In this document: positions 28,936 through 41,712 of the stretch, in pieces
Layout: each line of letters begins with the position of its first letter
Position numbering within the stretch: the first letter of the stretch is position 1
NCBI GenBank assembly: GCA_963565915.1
Contig: OY751489.1
Coordinates: 2,046,001-2,110,000, forward strand
Direction: 5' to 3'
Origin: Entoloma clypeatum
Taxonomy: Eukaryota; Basidiomycota; Agaricomycetes; Agaricales; Entolomataceae
Length of the DNA stretch: 64,000 nucleotides
Program-made: the position numbers and the translations under genes
The notes under the pieces: model-generated
What the model was told of the DNA's origin: nothing
Seen by the model: only the letters and a program-made list of their open reading frames with translations
The model's database searches: none

Positions 28936-29304
28936 TGGGTTGCCGTATTACAGAACCCATAATGTCCTAGGAAGGGTAATTTAAAGGGAAAGTAGTTCCG
29001 CACTGATTGTCGAAATCAGATGACAACATCCACAGTTGAGCGCTGCGAACCTTCGCAAGGGCTGATCGCCGTCTGCAATTTTATCGAAGACTTCACAAAT
29101 CTTATAACCTCGTGTTAGTGGCAAAGACCAAACCTGTGGTACGTTTGAATGTTGAACCTCAATTGGAAATACAGTCCAGCAGGTTACAGAGTTTCGCGGT
29201 TATTATGAATGCTTGCTAGCACTGTAACCTCCTCGTCTTTAGGAGTCTACAAATGTGAGGGGCTTAGTAATAGGAGCGAATTCAGAACTCCTACCTCACC
29301 GACG
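28936..29304. other. Intergenic region upstream of the P-loop protein gene
   Basis: This 369 bp separates two plus-strand genes. I see no coding signal or repeat. It should hold the 3' end of the GT61 transcript and the promoter of the P-loop gene. Confidence 0.4.
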
Positions 29305-32300
29305 ATGGATGTCGATGATGGCGCCATACCGGGGCCACCTAACTTCAATGACCGGGTTCTTGCTGCGATTACAAAGGCCAGGAGAAACAACCCCAGTGTA
29401 TTCAAGTTCCCGTCAGGACTGAACCAAGGACTCGATCCTGGCACACTGCTCCAGCTCATCGTCGAAACCCATCATGCTAATCCTCGCCCGACTATGGCCT
29501 ATATTACACACGTTTCGCAGTACCCCGCCCTGGCTGGCGTCCTTAATGACGCATATAAGAATCAATCATTCCAAGACATACTTCATAATGGTACCATCTG
29601 CTCCATCAAGGACTTTGCTTGTACCGACGCTCACTTCGACGCTGACTATAGCAGATGTATCATCATTCTTCACCACTAGCGTCGCGCAGACCGACATTAC
29701 GCCTGGTGGTCTCCCGAAGAGTGACAGCGCCCGCAGTAAGTACTAAGCAACCCAAAAAATGACATCCCTAGCTTATTGTCCCTAACTAGGCCTCACTTCA
29801 ACATTTGAAACAGAATACGTCGGTGAAACCGCCAAACTTTTTGTCCAAACGATGTCATATTATTATGCCGGCAAACCTGTCCAACGATTAGATGTCTACA
29901 ATTGGGCGCTCTCGATCGTCCAGTCCTCAGGCATGGGGAAAAGTCGTATGATAGAGGAGGTCGCCAAAATGATGTTTAGTATTCCGATGAATCTTCGGGA
30001 TGATCTCCCTGAGGGCTTGCAAGGTAGGTGGTTTGTATTGTAATGATAGCGTGAGGGAGCTCACCTTGGGCCCTATGTATCAGCCTTTCCTCCACCAGAC
30101 ATCAGTATTAGAGATTATTTTGATAGTCATCAAAACAAGAGTGACCTTCGCTTGCAAGGCGAATATGCTATTTTGCTACGCGTACTATTTGACCATGCAG
30201 TAGAGAAACTTGATGACCCCTCATTCAAGACAAGAGCAGGAAGAAAGTTGGCGAGCTCGTGGGCCAGCTTTCTTACATCTGACCGAACCGATACACAGGT
30301 AAGCAACAACAGGAGGATTTTCTTTGATGAGGTTGTGTCCAAAGCAGTTTTGGTAAGGCTCGCAGTGGCTCTGTGACATTGTAGCTAATTCAAGTACCCT
30401 TCAAGGAACACCACAGAATTACTGAGAATGAAGTGTGTGTCAACAAACTTTTCCGGGAGATGACAACGAGCTGTTCTGCCTTCGTCAAACGGGTGACCGA
30501 AAATCAACGGCCGAGGGGTGTTGTCGGGGATCCTGATGTGGATATGGATAGTCCAATCGGAGGAGGACATAATGGGGGTTTGGGTGGCGTGGACTTTGTT
30601 CCACTGGCTCTGATATCATTTGATGAAGCCCATGGCCTTGCCAGCCCGCTAGAGTTTTCTATTCCAACACGCCAGCGGACTCCATATCATAATTTGGGTA
30701 CTGTCTTGGCAGAACTCAAAGGTTGCCCCGTTTTCTTTGCCTTTTTGTCCACAGCATCTCGTGTGGGACAGTTTGCCCCTCCAGCTGCCATCCATCCTTC
30801 AGCGCGTGTTGTAAAAGGTCGATATGTGCTTCCGCCCTTTACAGAGCTCCCCTTTAATATCTTTATGTCCACCACACTTGGCGACAACACAGCGACCCTT
30901 TCACATCTCAGCAAGACTGATGTGATCGTCGGCTTTGGACGCCCATTGTGTGTATATCATATGTTGATCACCCACACCCTGCTAATGATCTCTGGACAGA
31001 TGGTACATGTATCACCACCAGCAGAAGGATGGCGAACTTTTGCGGTTTGCCGGAAACAAATTAATCTGCTTAGGGGTCAAACCAAGTGCAGAAGAGATGA
31101 GAAAAGCCCGCATAGCCGCTCTTGGTGTTCGCATTGGAATCAGCTTCGACACAACAATGCAGTCCTCTCGCTCATTGGAATCAGACCTTGTCCACTCTCA
31201 TATGCGTATTGTGTATGCAATACCAGAACACAGGGAGTTTTTTCACGGAGGCTCACCCTCCGAACCTGTACTGGCTGAAGCAGCTGCTCGATTCCTCAAC
31301 GAGGGCACCCAGGCTGGTATCGAAATATTAGGCCCCACGACGCTAGCGGAAGCCTGTGAGCTGGGCTTTCTAGCCCGGGGGGAGCGTGGAGAACTTTGTA
31401 GGCGTCTTCTCACAACAATCGCACACGACAAGGCTGTCCATAAATTCTATGCCGGAAAGAAATTCGATGAATCCGAACCTTTTTATCACCGGGCTGTTCC
31501 AGTTACGGAATTTCTCCAGGCGCTCTTTGCGCCAAATTTTCACGAGATGATACTAAATGCAAGCCCCGTGTATGTCCCTAGTCACAGCAATCCTCAAACT
31601 CTGGCAGACAGGTTCCGGAATTCATTTGTCTTTTTTACCCAGTGGTGTCTTGCAGAGGACTCAAAAATGTTGGAACCCCACAATCTTGCAGTGGCGTTAG
31701 TAAAGGGGATGGCGATTCAGGCCAAAGAAAATCAAGAATCCATCGATGGGGTCATTCCCATTCATTTGGGCTCTCTCGATACACCCATCTCAAGCCAAAA
31801 AACTTCCGCGATAAACTTACAGGACAAGAACAGAAAATGCACAAAGAACTGTAGCATTGAACGCACAATCACCGTCCCAGATTTGAATACCCCAGTCATC
31901 TCAATCATTTTCGAATTCGACGATAACAAAGCTGCCTCTGGTTCGAGAGACTTGGGTTCGTTGGTGACAATCCGAACGAGGACCGAATCTAATGGTCTTC
32001 GACCTCGGCCACTGTCCTCACACTATGACACCAATCACTATGAGATTTCAATATATGGACACAGTTCCCAGGTTTTTGCCGCTATTCCCAAAGCTATGGA
32101 GGAGAAGTATGGCAGCATATTGGCATCACGCAGTATCAAAGATGACTTTCCCCGCCGAGGCAATATGGACAATTTGGAAGCATTCCACAATCTTCAACCG
32201 TTTCATAATGGTCAGTCGGAGCAGCAGTCGGGCAAGTGGGGACGGTGGATAAGATCATATCCAAACCCAAAGATCAAGCATGCCGGGAGGAACCGAGGCA

Positions 32301-32305
32301 CATAA
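29305..32305 (+). CDS. Agaricomycete-type P-loop NTPase-like protein, possible nuclease-like C-terminus
   Basis: The spliced product is about 850 residues. After ~170 residues comes a Walker A motif, SSGMGKSRMIEEVAKMMF. A DEAH-type Walker B follows in VDFVPLALISFDEAHGLASP. Further conserved-looking blocks are KGRYVLPPFTELPFNIF, DVIVGFGRPLWYMYH (across an intron), SHMRIVYAIPEHREFFHGG, SPSEPVLAEAAARFL and LARGERGELCRRLL. The last third has IDGVIPIHLG and AINLQDKNRK, whose spacing recalls the D...(E/Q)xK arrangement of PD-(D/E)XK nucleases. The layout resembles a large lineage-specific family of Agaricomycetes and, more distantly, P-loop/REase effector-like proteins. Function is unknown; I infer an NTP-dependent protein perhaps involved in conflict between genomes. 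It ends 739 bp before the phytochrome's 3' end. Confidence 0.75.
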
Positions 32306-33044
32306 CAATTAAATAGATAGAACGAGACTGGCTCTGTTACTTATCACGAAAGACCAAGGGTAACTTCATAGACATTTATTCTGTTTAGATGACAAACTTG
32401 ACATAAAGTGCACTAAAGAAAGGGCTCGCGCAGCGGTATGCCTCACAAGCGGAGTCGCCTTACTGTGACTTCATGGCCTGTAAATTGCCTGTGAACTTGT
32501 CCCCCAACGAGGTTCGGCTACTGTTTCTAGCAGTCGGGGGTACTTATGATGCTTCCCGGTTCACCTTCTATTTGAATTGACTATCGTGAGGAGACATTGA
32601 GAATGCGTGTCCGACCACATGTACTGTACGCCTGAACCAGAGGTTAGTTCGAAACCAGCGCACCAACAAGCACCTATGCGGCGATGGAAAACCTGTGCAG
32701 TATTCAACTTGTAGATAGAACCGGACGAGAACGGCCCTGGGGTTCACAATAGCACATCGAGTCCGCAACGCCCGTTCGATATTCAGTCTCTGCATTGACT
32801 TATTTCGCGCATCCTGGACAATCATTTTTGGTTGTACACTTTCTGATGTAGTGATGTTGGCCCGATTCATGAGGATAGTTGTATTTTGCTGAAATTTAAC
32901 GAGAACAAGTCATAAGATAGGAGTAAAAATCGTGAGTAATTCAAACATTCCATAGAAACACCATTACTGCCCAATTACCCAAAAGATAAAATCATGAAAG
33001 TCGTGGCATGACTTGTTGTTGCGCAAGGTCGTGCCCATCGTGGG
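32306..33044. other. Convergent 3' intergenic region
   Basis: This stretch lies between two convergent genes. A 100-codon minus-strand open frame (32568-32870) shows no family resemblance and no usable splice context, so I treat it as chance. The region is otherwise AT-rich 3' flank. Confidence 0.45.
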
Positions 33045-36000
33045 TCATTTTTGGAGCCATCCTCCGACCTCCCAATTGTAACCAGGGTGGTAGACATCAC
33101 TGTGCCGTTGGAAAGGATCTGTTACGCCCTGGAGAATATCTTTCAGTCTGCGGAAATCAATTGGCTTTAGAATCCAGCCGTCCATGCCATAGCGGAGGAG
33201 TTCATCGTATTGGCGTTCGAGGAGGGAAGCAGAGACAGCAAAGATGGGAATACGGCTGCGGATCTTGAGTGAATCTCCGCCGGAGTTCTGTTTGAATCCA
33301 ATCGATTTTTCGATGAGGCGGATTTTTTGGCTGGCTTCAAACCCCCCCAGGATCGGCATCCTATATGAATGAGTACAATGTAAGTAGCCACCACAAACGT
33401 AGGGACTGACTGTATATCCATCAATATGATGTCGAAGGCACCATCAGATTCTACGAGTTCCAAGCATTCCTGGCCGTTGGTAGCGTTGACTACATTGTGA
33501 CCGTCGATGCGCAAACGTTTTGCCAGAATCGCTCGATTGATGTCGTTATCCTACATAGATGTGTTTGAGACATTCTATGAGTAGTATTCACGTACTGACC
33601 TCGGCAATTAATATTCGTAACTTTGTAGGCCCAACCTGCGAAACTGGTCCGCAGGGTGCAAGCATGCTCCCTGGAATGTTGAGTAGCTTGGCACATCCGG
33701 GTGATGGATTGTGTGGCCCTGGTAAAGGGTGACGTGCACGAGCCACCACTTCAATGGGCTCGACAGAGCTTCGTGAAGACGACGGAGTCTGACCATGAAC
33801 TAGTGTTTCAATCAGGCTGTTGATCTCATCCAACGGCTTTGATAAGCTCGGCCTTCGTCCACGAAGTTTGGTGAGAGAACTATTAGATTGTCCAGAAGAT
33901 GGTGGTCTCGCCCTGGGACTTCCTTGTTCTGGAAGGGAAAGAGGAATGAGCAAGGATACCCGAGTCCCTTCCGCCACCTTGGAATTGAAACGCAGTTGTC
34001 CGCTTAGCTGTTGGACTATCCTGGCGACGATGGCGAGTCCCATACCTCATTGATCAAATTAATGATGAATAAATATGCAATGAAGCAGCCTAATCACCCA
34101 TTCCAGAATTTTCATCATGTTTTACGGGCTCTAAACATTCCACCTGTTCTAGTTCCCTGAAAATGAGATCGAGTTTTTCCTCAGGTATTCCACAACCATC
34201 ATCGGCAATGAGGACCTCCGCATACATTTTTGAGGGATCCTGGGGGCCTTCTTGTTTCGTGAAGGTTGAACAGCTCACTGTGATGGTTCCTTGCAAGGTG
34301 TACTTCACTAGGTAAGAGAGATCAATGAGAGATCGCTTGTAAGGGAAAAGCATACAGGAGTTGGCAGTTAGATTCTGGACGACAGTTCGAATTTTGGTGG
34401 AATCTCCTATGACCCTTCTTGGACACTGATCAAGCTGGAGCTTGAAGTTGATATTGCGTCGTTTTGCTTCCCTTCTGTAAAGAAGAGTTGCCTGCTCAAT
34501 AGTTTGGGATAAGTCAAACGGTTCATGAAAAGAGGTCTGATTCCCGCTCTCGAGGCGTGTGAGATCCTGCAAATGGAGTTGGCAAACAGACTGTAAGACT
34601 GAAGCTATACGACTGACGAGGAGATCATTGATAGTGAAGAGCAAGCACTATTACGCAGAAATGAGCGCTGCAGTAAGAACCAGATCAGAAGTACAATACC
34701 TTTGATGCCTCATGAGAGCGGGTGAGGTTTTCACGGGCTTCAGCGTCAAGAGGTCCGTTGAGTGCCATTTCTAAATAACTGAGCAAAGTAAACGATCACG
34801 TTCTGACGAAGAAACCGAGTAGGAAATATGGCGCACTTTATGATATGGTTCAATGGCGTTCGAACTGAACACCGTAACTGAGATCAGTACAACATATTCT
34901 CATGCTTATCAAAAAAGGATTCACCCTCGTGACTAGCATTGGACAAGAGGAGATTTGTTAACTTTGTACTTCTGAGTGCAAATTCCTTTTGCCTCCACAC
35001 GGCAATGAACTGTAGATTTCATCACATGAGGGACTCCCGAACAGATGTGTCATTTTTCACAGACCTTCCCATAAACAAGGGCCAACACTGCCGCAGTCTC
35101 GAGCTGTTCATCGGTCCATGGACGAGATTGACCGGCCACCGTCTCTGCCCATATTGCAAATGACTTGCGTGGCTCAAGACATGCCCCTTCTCCGTCATCC
35201 GCATAAGGCTTCCCTGCCCATTTGACTTGTTTCGGTTGTCCCTTTCGAAAAAAAGCTATAAAGTCTACGCCTTCGCTTGAGAGCGGTATTAGGAGTAGCC
35301 CTGCGATTGTGCTTGAACCGTTGGATAGCTGAAGGTCAGGAAAATCGCGAGCCACAGCTTGTGATGCTTGGATGACGCTACCGAAGGAATGAGCCAGGGT
35401 CTCAGTATTGGAGAAGAAAAAGCTACCTACCTATGTCGTTTGAGCCTCAAATACTCTGCCAAGATGAGAATTTCCTGACCGTAATGGTTGCGACCCACAA
35501 TTTTGGCGCTTTCTCCCACCACCAAAATCCCACAATCAGCATCGAACAAGCTTAGGAGACCACCGGTGCTGACGATGTACTCTGCCTAATCGGTCAGAGT
35601 AAGCAAACACGAATCGCCATGAGAAATAAATTATACCGGATGTGGGGTGGAGACCATAGGATTAACCTGTTTATGGTCGCAGGAGGCTTGAATGAGGGGT
35701 GACTGCAAAGCTAGAACGGCATACCAATTTTCTCGTATGCAAGCGTTGAGCATAGCTCAGTCGCTCGACATGCCTGGATATCGATTGACTAAGGAGTTGT
35801 AACATCTGCCTGATTGGAAAGGGAACGCGCATTCCATTCGGACCATAAGAATGACATGCAATGAGGCCCCATAACGTGCCAAATGCCATTATTGACTTTT
35901 GGAGTGATTTTTTCAGGAATGGCGTCCGTAGAAACGAGCCAATAACATACCACCGACATGGACGCTCGAACACCCATGTTAGCGAGATCTATCACAATCA

Positions 36001-37797
36001 TGATGTAGCAATATTGATGTTTACAAGACGAGGTACCCACATTTGATATGGACAGGACTCATTCCACGAAGATAGCAATGAGTCATGTCCTTCCATCGAT
36101 GATTAAGCAGTAACCTAGATTGGGAATAGATGAACACACCAACGGGGTATCTAAATCTTCTTTACTTTTGACGACAATGCGAGCCGTTTCCTGTTCGCGG
36201 TCGTACAGGAGACGGACTTTATCTGGAATGGCAAGTCAGTTCCAATTTATCACTGATAGATATCTGTTCACTTAGAGTGTAGAGGGCCCTTGCCTGAAAG
36301 GAAGAATCAGCCAAAGGGTGATATGAGTCCGACGTCGCATTCACCTGGGCAGGAATGTCTTTGGCAGGGAAATGTAGACCCATGTACAAATCTCTCGTCT
36401 GACTCCAGTCCACAAGCTCAGCAACGACTTGACCATTCCAAGTTTCGTCGAACTGATAAACTAGAACCCTATGGAACTGCGTAAGGTCTTTCACGATCCC
36501 AACCACGACCTTTGGGAATATATCCAGGGAAGTAACGGCACCCAATTGCTCGTTTATTTGGGCCATGATGGCAAATATATCCATCATCGAAACGTCAGCA
36601 ATGTTATTTCGTCTCCGGCGTTGTGATCCTCTTCGAAAAGGGCTTGGAGGTCTGGTGGAATCCTGAGACAGAGGAGTTGGATCACTAATCCTGAGTCGCT
36701 CGAGCCCCGGAAGAGGTTGAGCATAGCTAGTCGTACTCTCTCTGATATCCTCTGCGCTCGGAAGCCAGTCTTCTTGGTCGAGGCCAGAACCAATGGCGGC
36801 ATTCGATTTCTGGTCAGTTGGTATAACGTCGTCCAATGTGGACGAAGTTCCAAAGCGAGCACGTACATTCAGATCTGCGTCTGAGGGGGGGCGAGCTGAC
36901 GAGGGGAAAGGAGAGTACAGGGGATTGCGAGTATCCTTCTCCCACTCAAACTCCAAGATAATCAGACCGCAAGGCTCAGAGGATTCTGACGAAGGGCGGG
37001 TCGTGGCAACGCGGTGAGCAGCGCACCAGCATGTCCAAGAAAGGTGCCCCTCGTTGATATCTGAAGATGCGCTACCTGGAGCGCCCCACCCCGAAAGTAG
37101 AAAAACGTTGGGAGACTCAGAACCTCTGTCATCCAGGCCACCCTTGGGTTGTCCAAAGAACTCTAGATTGTCCCATAGGATATCTGCTTGGGATTGAGGA
37201 AGTGTATCCGTAAAGCATGGAAGCGAAAACAGGAAGCTGGGAGAAAGTCCAAGTATTTCCGTCGAATTCTGGATAGAGACGTGTGAGTAAAGTAAGATGT
37301 AAAGGCAATCACAGCATTATACTTCAGAAACTTGCTGAACAATCAGAGTGTCCCCTCTCTCTTGAACGGCTATCAGGACACCGAATGCTTGAATGGCACC
37401 TGGTGTGCGGATAGGCTGTTGAACTTGAGTAAGAAAAAGAAGACGTTGCGAAAGGAGAAATCCGTACTTCGTCTTCGCAGCGCTGGATCTGGCCTTTGCA
37501 GCCGACCACAACATGATTTCCATGGTCATCCTGAACATGTTCAAATCTAACATTGCTTGACTGTCCCGCCTCAGGCCGTGGATCGGTCCGAGGGGATGGA
37601 AACTCGGTGAGAGGGGGGAGATGGACGACTTCTAAGTTGAAGGGATGGGTCTGTATGGGCGAAGGGAGATCGGTGGAGACGGACGGATGGACGCCACGGG
37701 ACAGGACGGACTTGACAGGATAGAACCAAGGATTGTCACTGTCCATTGGAGGAGGAGGAGGAGGAGGAATGTGTCTCAGTCGGTCGACTGTTCCCAT
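33045..37797 (-). CDS. Fungal phytochrome, hybrid sensor histidine kinase with receiver domain
   Basis: Domains in order: a Pro-rich N-terminus; PAS with the bilin-binding Cys in IQRCEDEPIRTPGAIQAFG (completed by splicing); GAF with LHFPAKDIPAQARALYTLNK, DMTHCYLRGMSPVHIK and NMGVRASMSVSIMAFGTLW; PHY with FDADCGILVVGESAKIVG and GACLEPRKSFAIWAETV; kinase with the H-box SNASHEVRTPLNHII; HATPase with LTANSLKYTLQGTITV, IADDGCGIPEEKL and a G2 box NSGMGLGLAIV; receiver with FDIILMDIQMPILGG (phospho-Asp) and LKPIDFRRLKDIL. All catalytic residues are present, so it should be a working red/far-red photoreceptor kinase. Starts are possible at 37812, 37797 or 37746 (MDSDNPWFYPVKSVL). The most upstream ATG overlaps the stop codon of the neighbouring hydrolase gene. 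Confidence 0.94.
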
Positions 37798-37808
37798 TAC
37801 GTCATATC

Positions 37809-39215
37809 TCATACAAGTCCGAACGACGTCCTAATCATGTCCTGCACTCCCTCCTGCACCCCGAGGTAGTCGTGTCCCCCTGCCAGTGTCTTCACAAGCA
37901 CTACCTTTCTCTCCTCGGCCTCGAACTCTTCCACTGTTCCGAATTTGTGCAACTCTCTGCGTTGCACCATCTCGCCACGCCGAATTGTCCGAGCTTCACT
38001 CTGACTCTTGAAGTGTGCCCAGTCCAATGTCCCACCATACTCGGGAACAGTGATATGAGGCAGGTATGGCTCTAGGAAAGCATTGAACAACACTTCCGAG
38101 TGGGTATACGGTATGTCCCAGTCATTCTCCGCGTGCGCGATAAGCACCTGGCCCTTTATTCTCTGAACAAGCATCAGCAGCAGAAACGCCTTTGCATCAA
38201 ATCGTGCATCAAATCGATAACGAACCGGCACCGCTCTCAGAGAATCGAATTTGTGAACCACGGCCCATCTTATCAAGTCTACACGACACGTCAGCCACAT
38301 CTTTGCAGACTAATGATACCTTGCTACTTACTGTGAGCATATGGTATCATAGCCAGCGGTTTCATCAGCGGAATTGTGCCAAGGATGTGGTATGTATTCA
38401 ACACTTCCTGGATGCTTGAAAATGGCTAACTCAGCCTTGTCAGAATAGAAAGCGTCAAATGGGCAGTGATGCTCACTGAAAGTAAGACAATTCCGCGTGA
38501 TTCGATGCCACTGTCAGATAGTTCTGCCGCCAGTTGCGAAGTAACCCCCGTTCCAAGGCTGTGGCCGACAATCATAATATCTTCCTGCTTTGCACCCCGG
38601 GAAATCAACCAGTCCCATGCTGCCCTTCCGTCGCGGACAAGACCGGCTTCACTGGGATGTCCTGTACTGTCTGCGAACCCGCGGTAGTCGATGGCAAGAA
38701 CGTTAGCCGAAAGTCGAGACGAGAATGCCTCGTAATGCGATATTCGCGCATGGAATGCTCTTGTAGCTGCGTTTCCATGGAAAAAGAGGATTGTGGGATG
38801 GCGGTTGAGTGCCACAGGTATGTGAGTATCAAGTTCAAATGGTATGGATGGAAGCGACTTGTAGTAGCTATCGGAAAGGACAAACCAGGCCCCAATAGTC
38901 TCATTGTCGGACGTCTGGATCCCAAGATTGAGGGTTTTATTGGCTGCGACAGTGTTAATTTGTGGGCGAATCAAAGCCAGGAATACTGACGAGATAACCC
39001 ATATTTCTCCGGTGTATCGAAGTCTGCAAAAAGAGGAAGACGTAGATTGTTCATATACAGTGCGCTACAAAAATGTTACTGAGAGTCATCGACATGGCGA
39101 CGAAAACGCACTTGGACTGGAAGAATGGTATCGTCAATAGGACAACTACGACGATATAGATGCCTCCCAGTATTGCTAGGCTGTGTTGTACGCGCTGAAG
39201 GATATTTGGAGGCAT
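37809..39215 (-). CDS. ABHD12-type alpha/beta hydrolase, membrane-anchored
   Basis: Exons begin MPPNILQRVQHSLAILGG, followed by a single hydrophobic helix (IYIVVVVLLTIPFF), so the enzyme is membrane-anchored. Then come NALYMNNLRLPLFADFDTPE, ETIGAWFVLSDSYY, the oxyanion-strand ILFFHGNAATRAFHAR, and IDYRGFADSTGHPSEAGL. The nucleophile elbow is IVGHSLGTGVTSQL. The acid is in LIAHAENDWDIPYTHSE and the His in LAGGHDYLG. This set matches ABHD12-like monoacylglycerol/lysophospholipid lipases; the natural lipid is not known. An ATG 11 codons further upstream (39248) is also in frame. A 69 bp intron (38163-38231) is a multiple of three and stop-free. The stop codon overlaps the most upstream possible phytochrome ATG. 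Confidence 0.88.
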
Positions 39216-39248
39216 CCTTGACTGTGCAAAGCAACCCCAGTTATTCAT

Positions 39249-39576
39249 TTATTTAAATAAATTACATGCTGTTTTCAAAATTATTTACATACCATTTTCA
39301 AAATGGATAAGGAACCTCCCAACATTTCAAGCAGTTGTGGAACACTATGAGGCATATTGAAATGATTTGGCATTGGGCGTTGGGGCCAATGTCATTGTAA
39401 CATACTTTTTTGACCACATACTCGTCCGCCATATACTTGGGTTCAGCGCTCGTTAGCGGCTGATTTGAATCGAGGACAAACTTCAAGATCACAGGACATG
39501 CACGTTTTTCCGAAAATGGCGGTACATGATTATTCCGCGAGTCGACGTGCAAGCTGTCAAGATTAACATCCCCCAG
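39249..39576. promoter_or_regulatory. Divergent promoter region of ABHD12-type and BOR1-like genes
   Basis: About 330 bp separates the two diverging genes. It is AT-rich near 39240-39300 and carries two copies of TTTTCAAAAT about 20 bp apart, which might be a regulatory repeat. No gene is seen. Confidence 0.4.
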
Positions 39577-41712
39577 ATGCCGAACCCCTGCAAGCCCTTT
39601 CCTTGGCTTGGAAACCTTGGAGCTGGCATCATCCTCGATATCAGTGCCCGAGCTCCCTGGTATACCAGCGACTGGACTGATGCGTGGAACTATAGAGTAC
39701 TTCCTGCTACCGCTCTAATTTTCTTTGCAAAGTAAGTGTTCTCAACTGGCGAAGGCCCTGTTGAACATCATTGCATTATCCAGCGTCCTTCCAGGCATTG
39801 CATTTTCACTAGACCTGATAGAAACGACAGCCCAATACGGCGTCTCTGAAGTACTTTTATCCTCCTTTATGGCTGCATTCGTGTTTTCCCTATTTGGAGC
39901 GCAGCCTCTCACAATTGCTGGCGTTACCGGTAAATACAAGTTGCAAATACCCAGTGTCGTTTTCGGGTTGCCGAACTGACTTCCTCAGGCCCTATTACGG
40001 TCTTTAACAAGACCATATATAACATTCTGAAGAGTATGGATGATCCTCCCGTATATCTTCACTTTGTTGGCTGGGTCTATCTCTGGGCTGCCATCTTCCA
40101 CTGGATTACGGCTCTTCTCAACTGTCAGTACATATTCCCAATGTTGTGCAACCTGTGCCTTTAACCTTACCCCCATTGCGTTCCCAGGGTGTAACTTTCT
40201 AAAATGCGTTACCTTATTTTCCTGTGATACTTTCGGTTTCTACGTGTCATGGGTCTACTTGCAATATGGCGTTCAGGTCCTCACTCGCCAATTACAACCA
40301 AGCGGGCCAGACAGCACTTCTGGCGCATTTACCTCCATCATTCTCGCTCTCCTGACGCTCGTCACATCATTCCTCTTCCAATCTCTATCCCGCAAGTCGT
40401 TGTTCCACCGACACGTCCGGCGTTTCTTGGCGGACTATGGCATGCCACTGTCTTTGGTCGCCTCTTCAGCTATGGCCTACTGGGGAAGATTCAACGCCGC
40501 CAATCCACTGACGCTTCCTGTCGGGGCGGCTTTTCGACCTGTGGGTGGGAGAGAATGGTTAGTCAAATTTTGGCAGCTCGACGGCAAGTGGATTGGCATC
40601 GCCTTACCCTTTGGTCTCGTTCTCTGGATCTTATTTTTCTTTGACCATAATGTCTCCGTAAGCACCTGCGATATGATGTCTTGACAGCGCCAAGCTCATG
40701 TGTTATCCCCTGAGGCAGTCGTTAATGGCTCAAAGTGCCGAATTCCCACTACGTAAACCTCCAGGATTCCACTGGGACTTTTTTTTGCTCGGGGTGACAA
40801 CCTTTATTGCTGGTCTTCTGGGTTTGCCGGCTCCAAACGGCTTGATACCGCAGGCACCAATCCATACCAAATCGCTCCTAGTCATGAGCCATCGACCTCC
40901 CAAAGGGAGGGAGGAAGAAGATAAATCAATGCCTCAAACCCCTGTGGACCTCCGTTCCTCAGATAATGAAAGACGAGAGGCATCTATACATGCTTTTCAG
41001 CTCTCGGAGAATGATACGCACCGGGAGTGGCCTATTACCGTTGTTGAGCAGCGCCTGTCCAACTTGGCCCAAGGCTCGCTTTGTCTCGTTTTACTTACAA
41101 GACCTTTATTGCACGTCCTGAATCTCATTCCGCGAGGTATGTCGTCATTGACAACACTCGTATCTCAATGTCAACCTTTCCACTAGGGACATTGGCTGGA
41201 CTCTTGTAAGCTTCTTCTGTTTAACATGAAATGACCGTTTGACCTGGTCTTTTCAGCTGGTACATGGGAGTAGATGCACTTCGCGAGAATGGAATCACTA
41301 AGAAGTTACTCTATTTCTTACGCGACAGATGCCTTACACCCGCAAATGAACCTCTCAGGAAAGTGCGCAAATCACGGATCCTTTCATTCATAGCAGTTCA
41401 GCTCGTCGGTTTTGGCCTGACATTTGCTATTACACAGACAATCGGTCGGTAATTCGAACACCTCTACACACTCGCCTAACATGCCTAAGCAGCCTCAATT
41501 GGATTCCCTGTGGTCATCACGTTGCTGCTGCCACTACGAGTCTACGTCATACCTCGACTGCCTTTCACCCAAGACGAACTTTCCATTCTGGATGGACCGG
41601 CCGCTTCCCCTTTCGTAAGGATGACAACTTACAACGGACAGGAGTCCTGTTTAACAATGAATTTTTCTAGACTATGGAGTCTGTGGGCGGGGCGGCATTA
41701 TATGAAAAATAG
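39577..41712 (+). CDS. BOR1: BOR1-like anion/borate transporter (SLC4/HCO3- transporter family)
   Basis: The product has many membrane segments across several exons. It opens MPNPCKPFPWLGNLGAGI, then ARAPWYTSDWTDAWNYRVL and, after an intron, NVLPGIAFSLDLIETTAQYG. The transporter signature SFMAAFVFSLFGAQPLTIAG and VTGPITVFNKTIYNIL follow. Later parts include FHWDFFLLGVTTFIAGLLGL, PAPNGLIPQAP, a cytosolic Ser/Asp-rich loop, VEQRLSNLAQGSLC and a C-terminal block ending TMESVGGAALYEK. This is the fungal/plant Bor1 branch of the SLC4 family, which exports borate from the cell across the plasma membrane. An upstream in-frame ATG (39526) is possible. The histidine-phosphatase-like gene starts 157 bp downstream. 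Confidence 0.92.

Noticed and set aside
37809..37812. Bacterial-style translational coupling or prokaryotic origin because of the ATGA overlap
   Set aside because: Both genes contain many spliceosomal introns and belong to fungal families; downstream ATGs offer ordinary starts.
38182..38214. Short tandem repeat as a microsatellite or CRISPR-like repeat
   Set aside because: Only two near-copies of a 12 bp unit, lying in a probable intron; no array or spacers.
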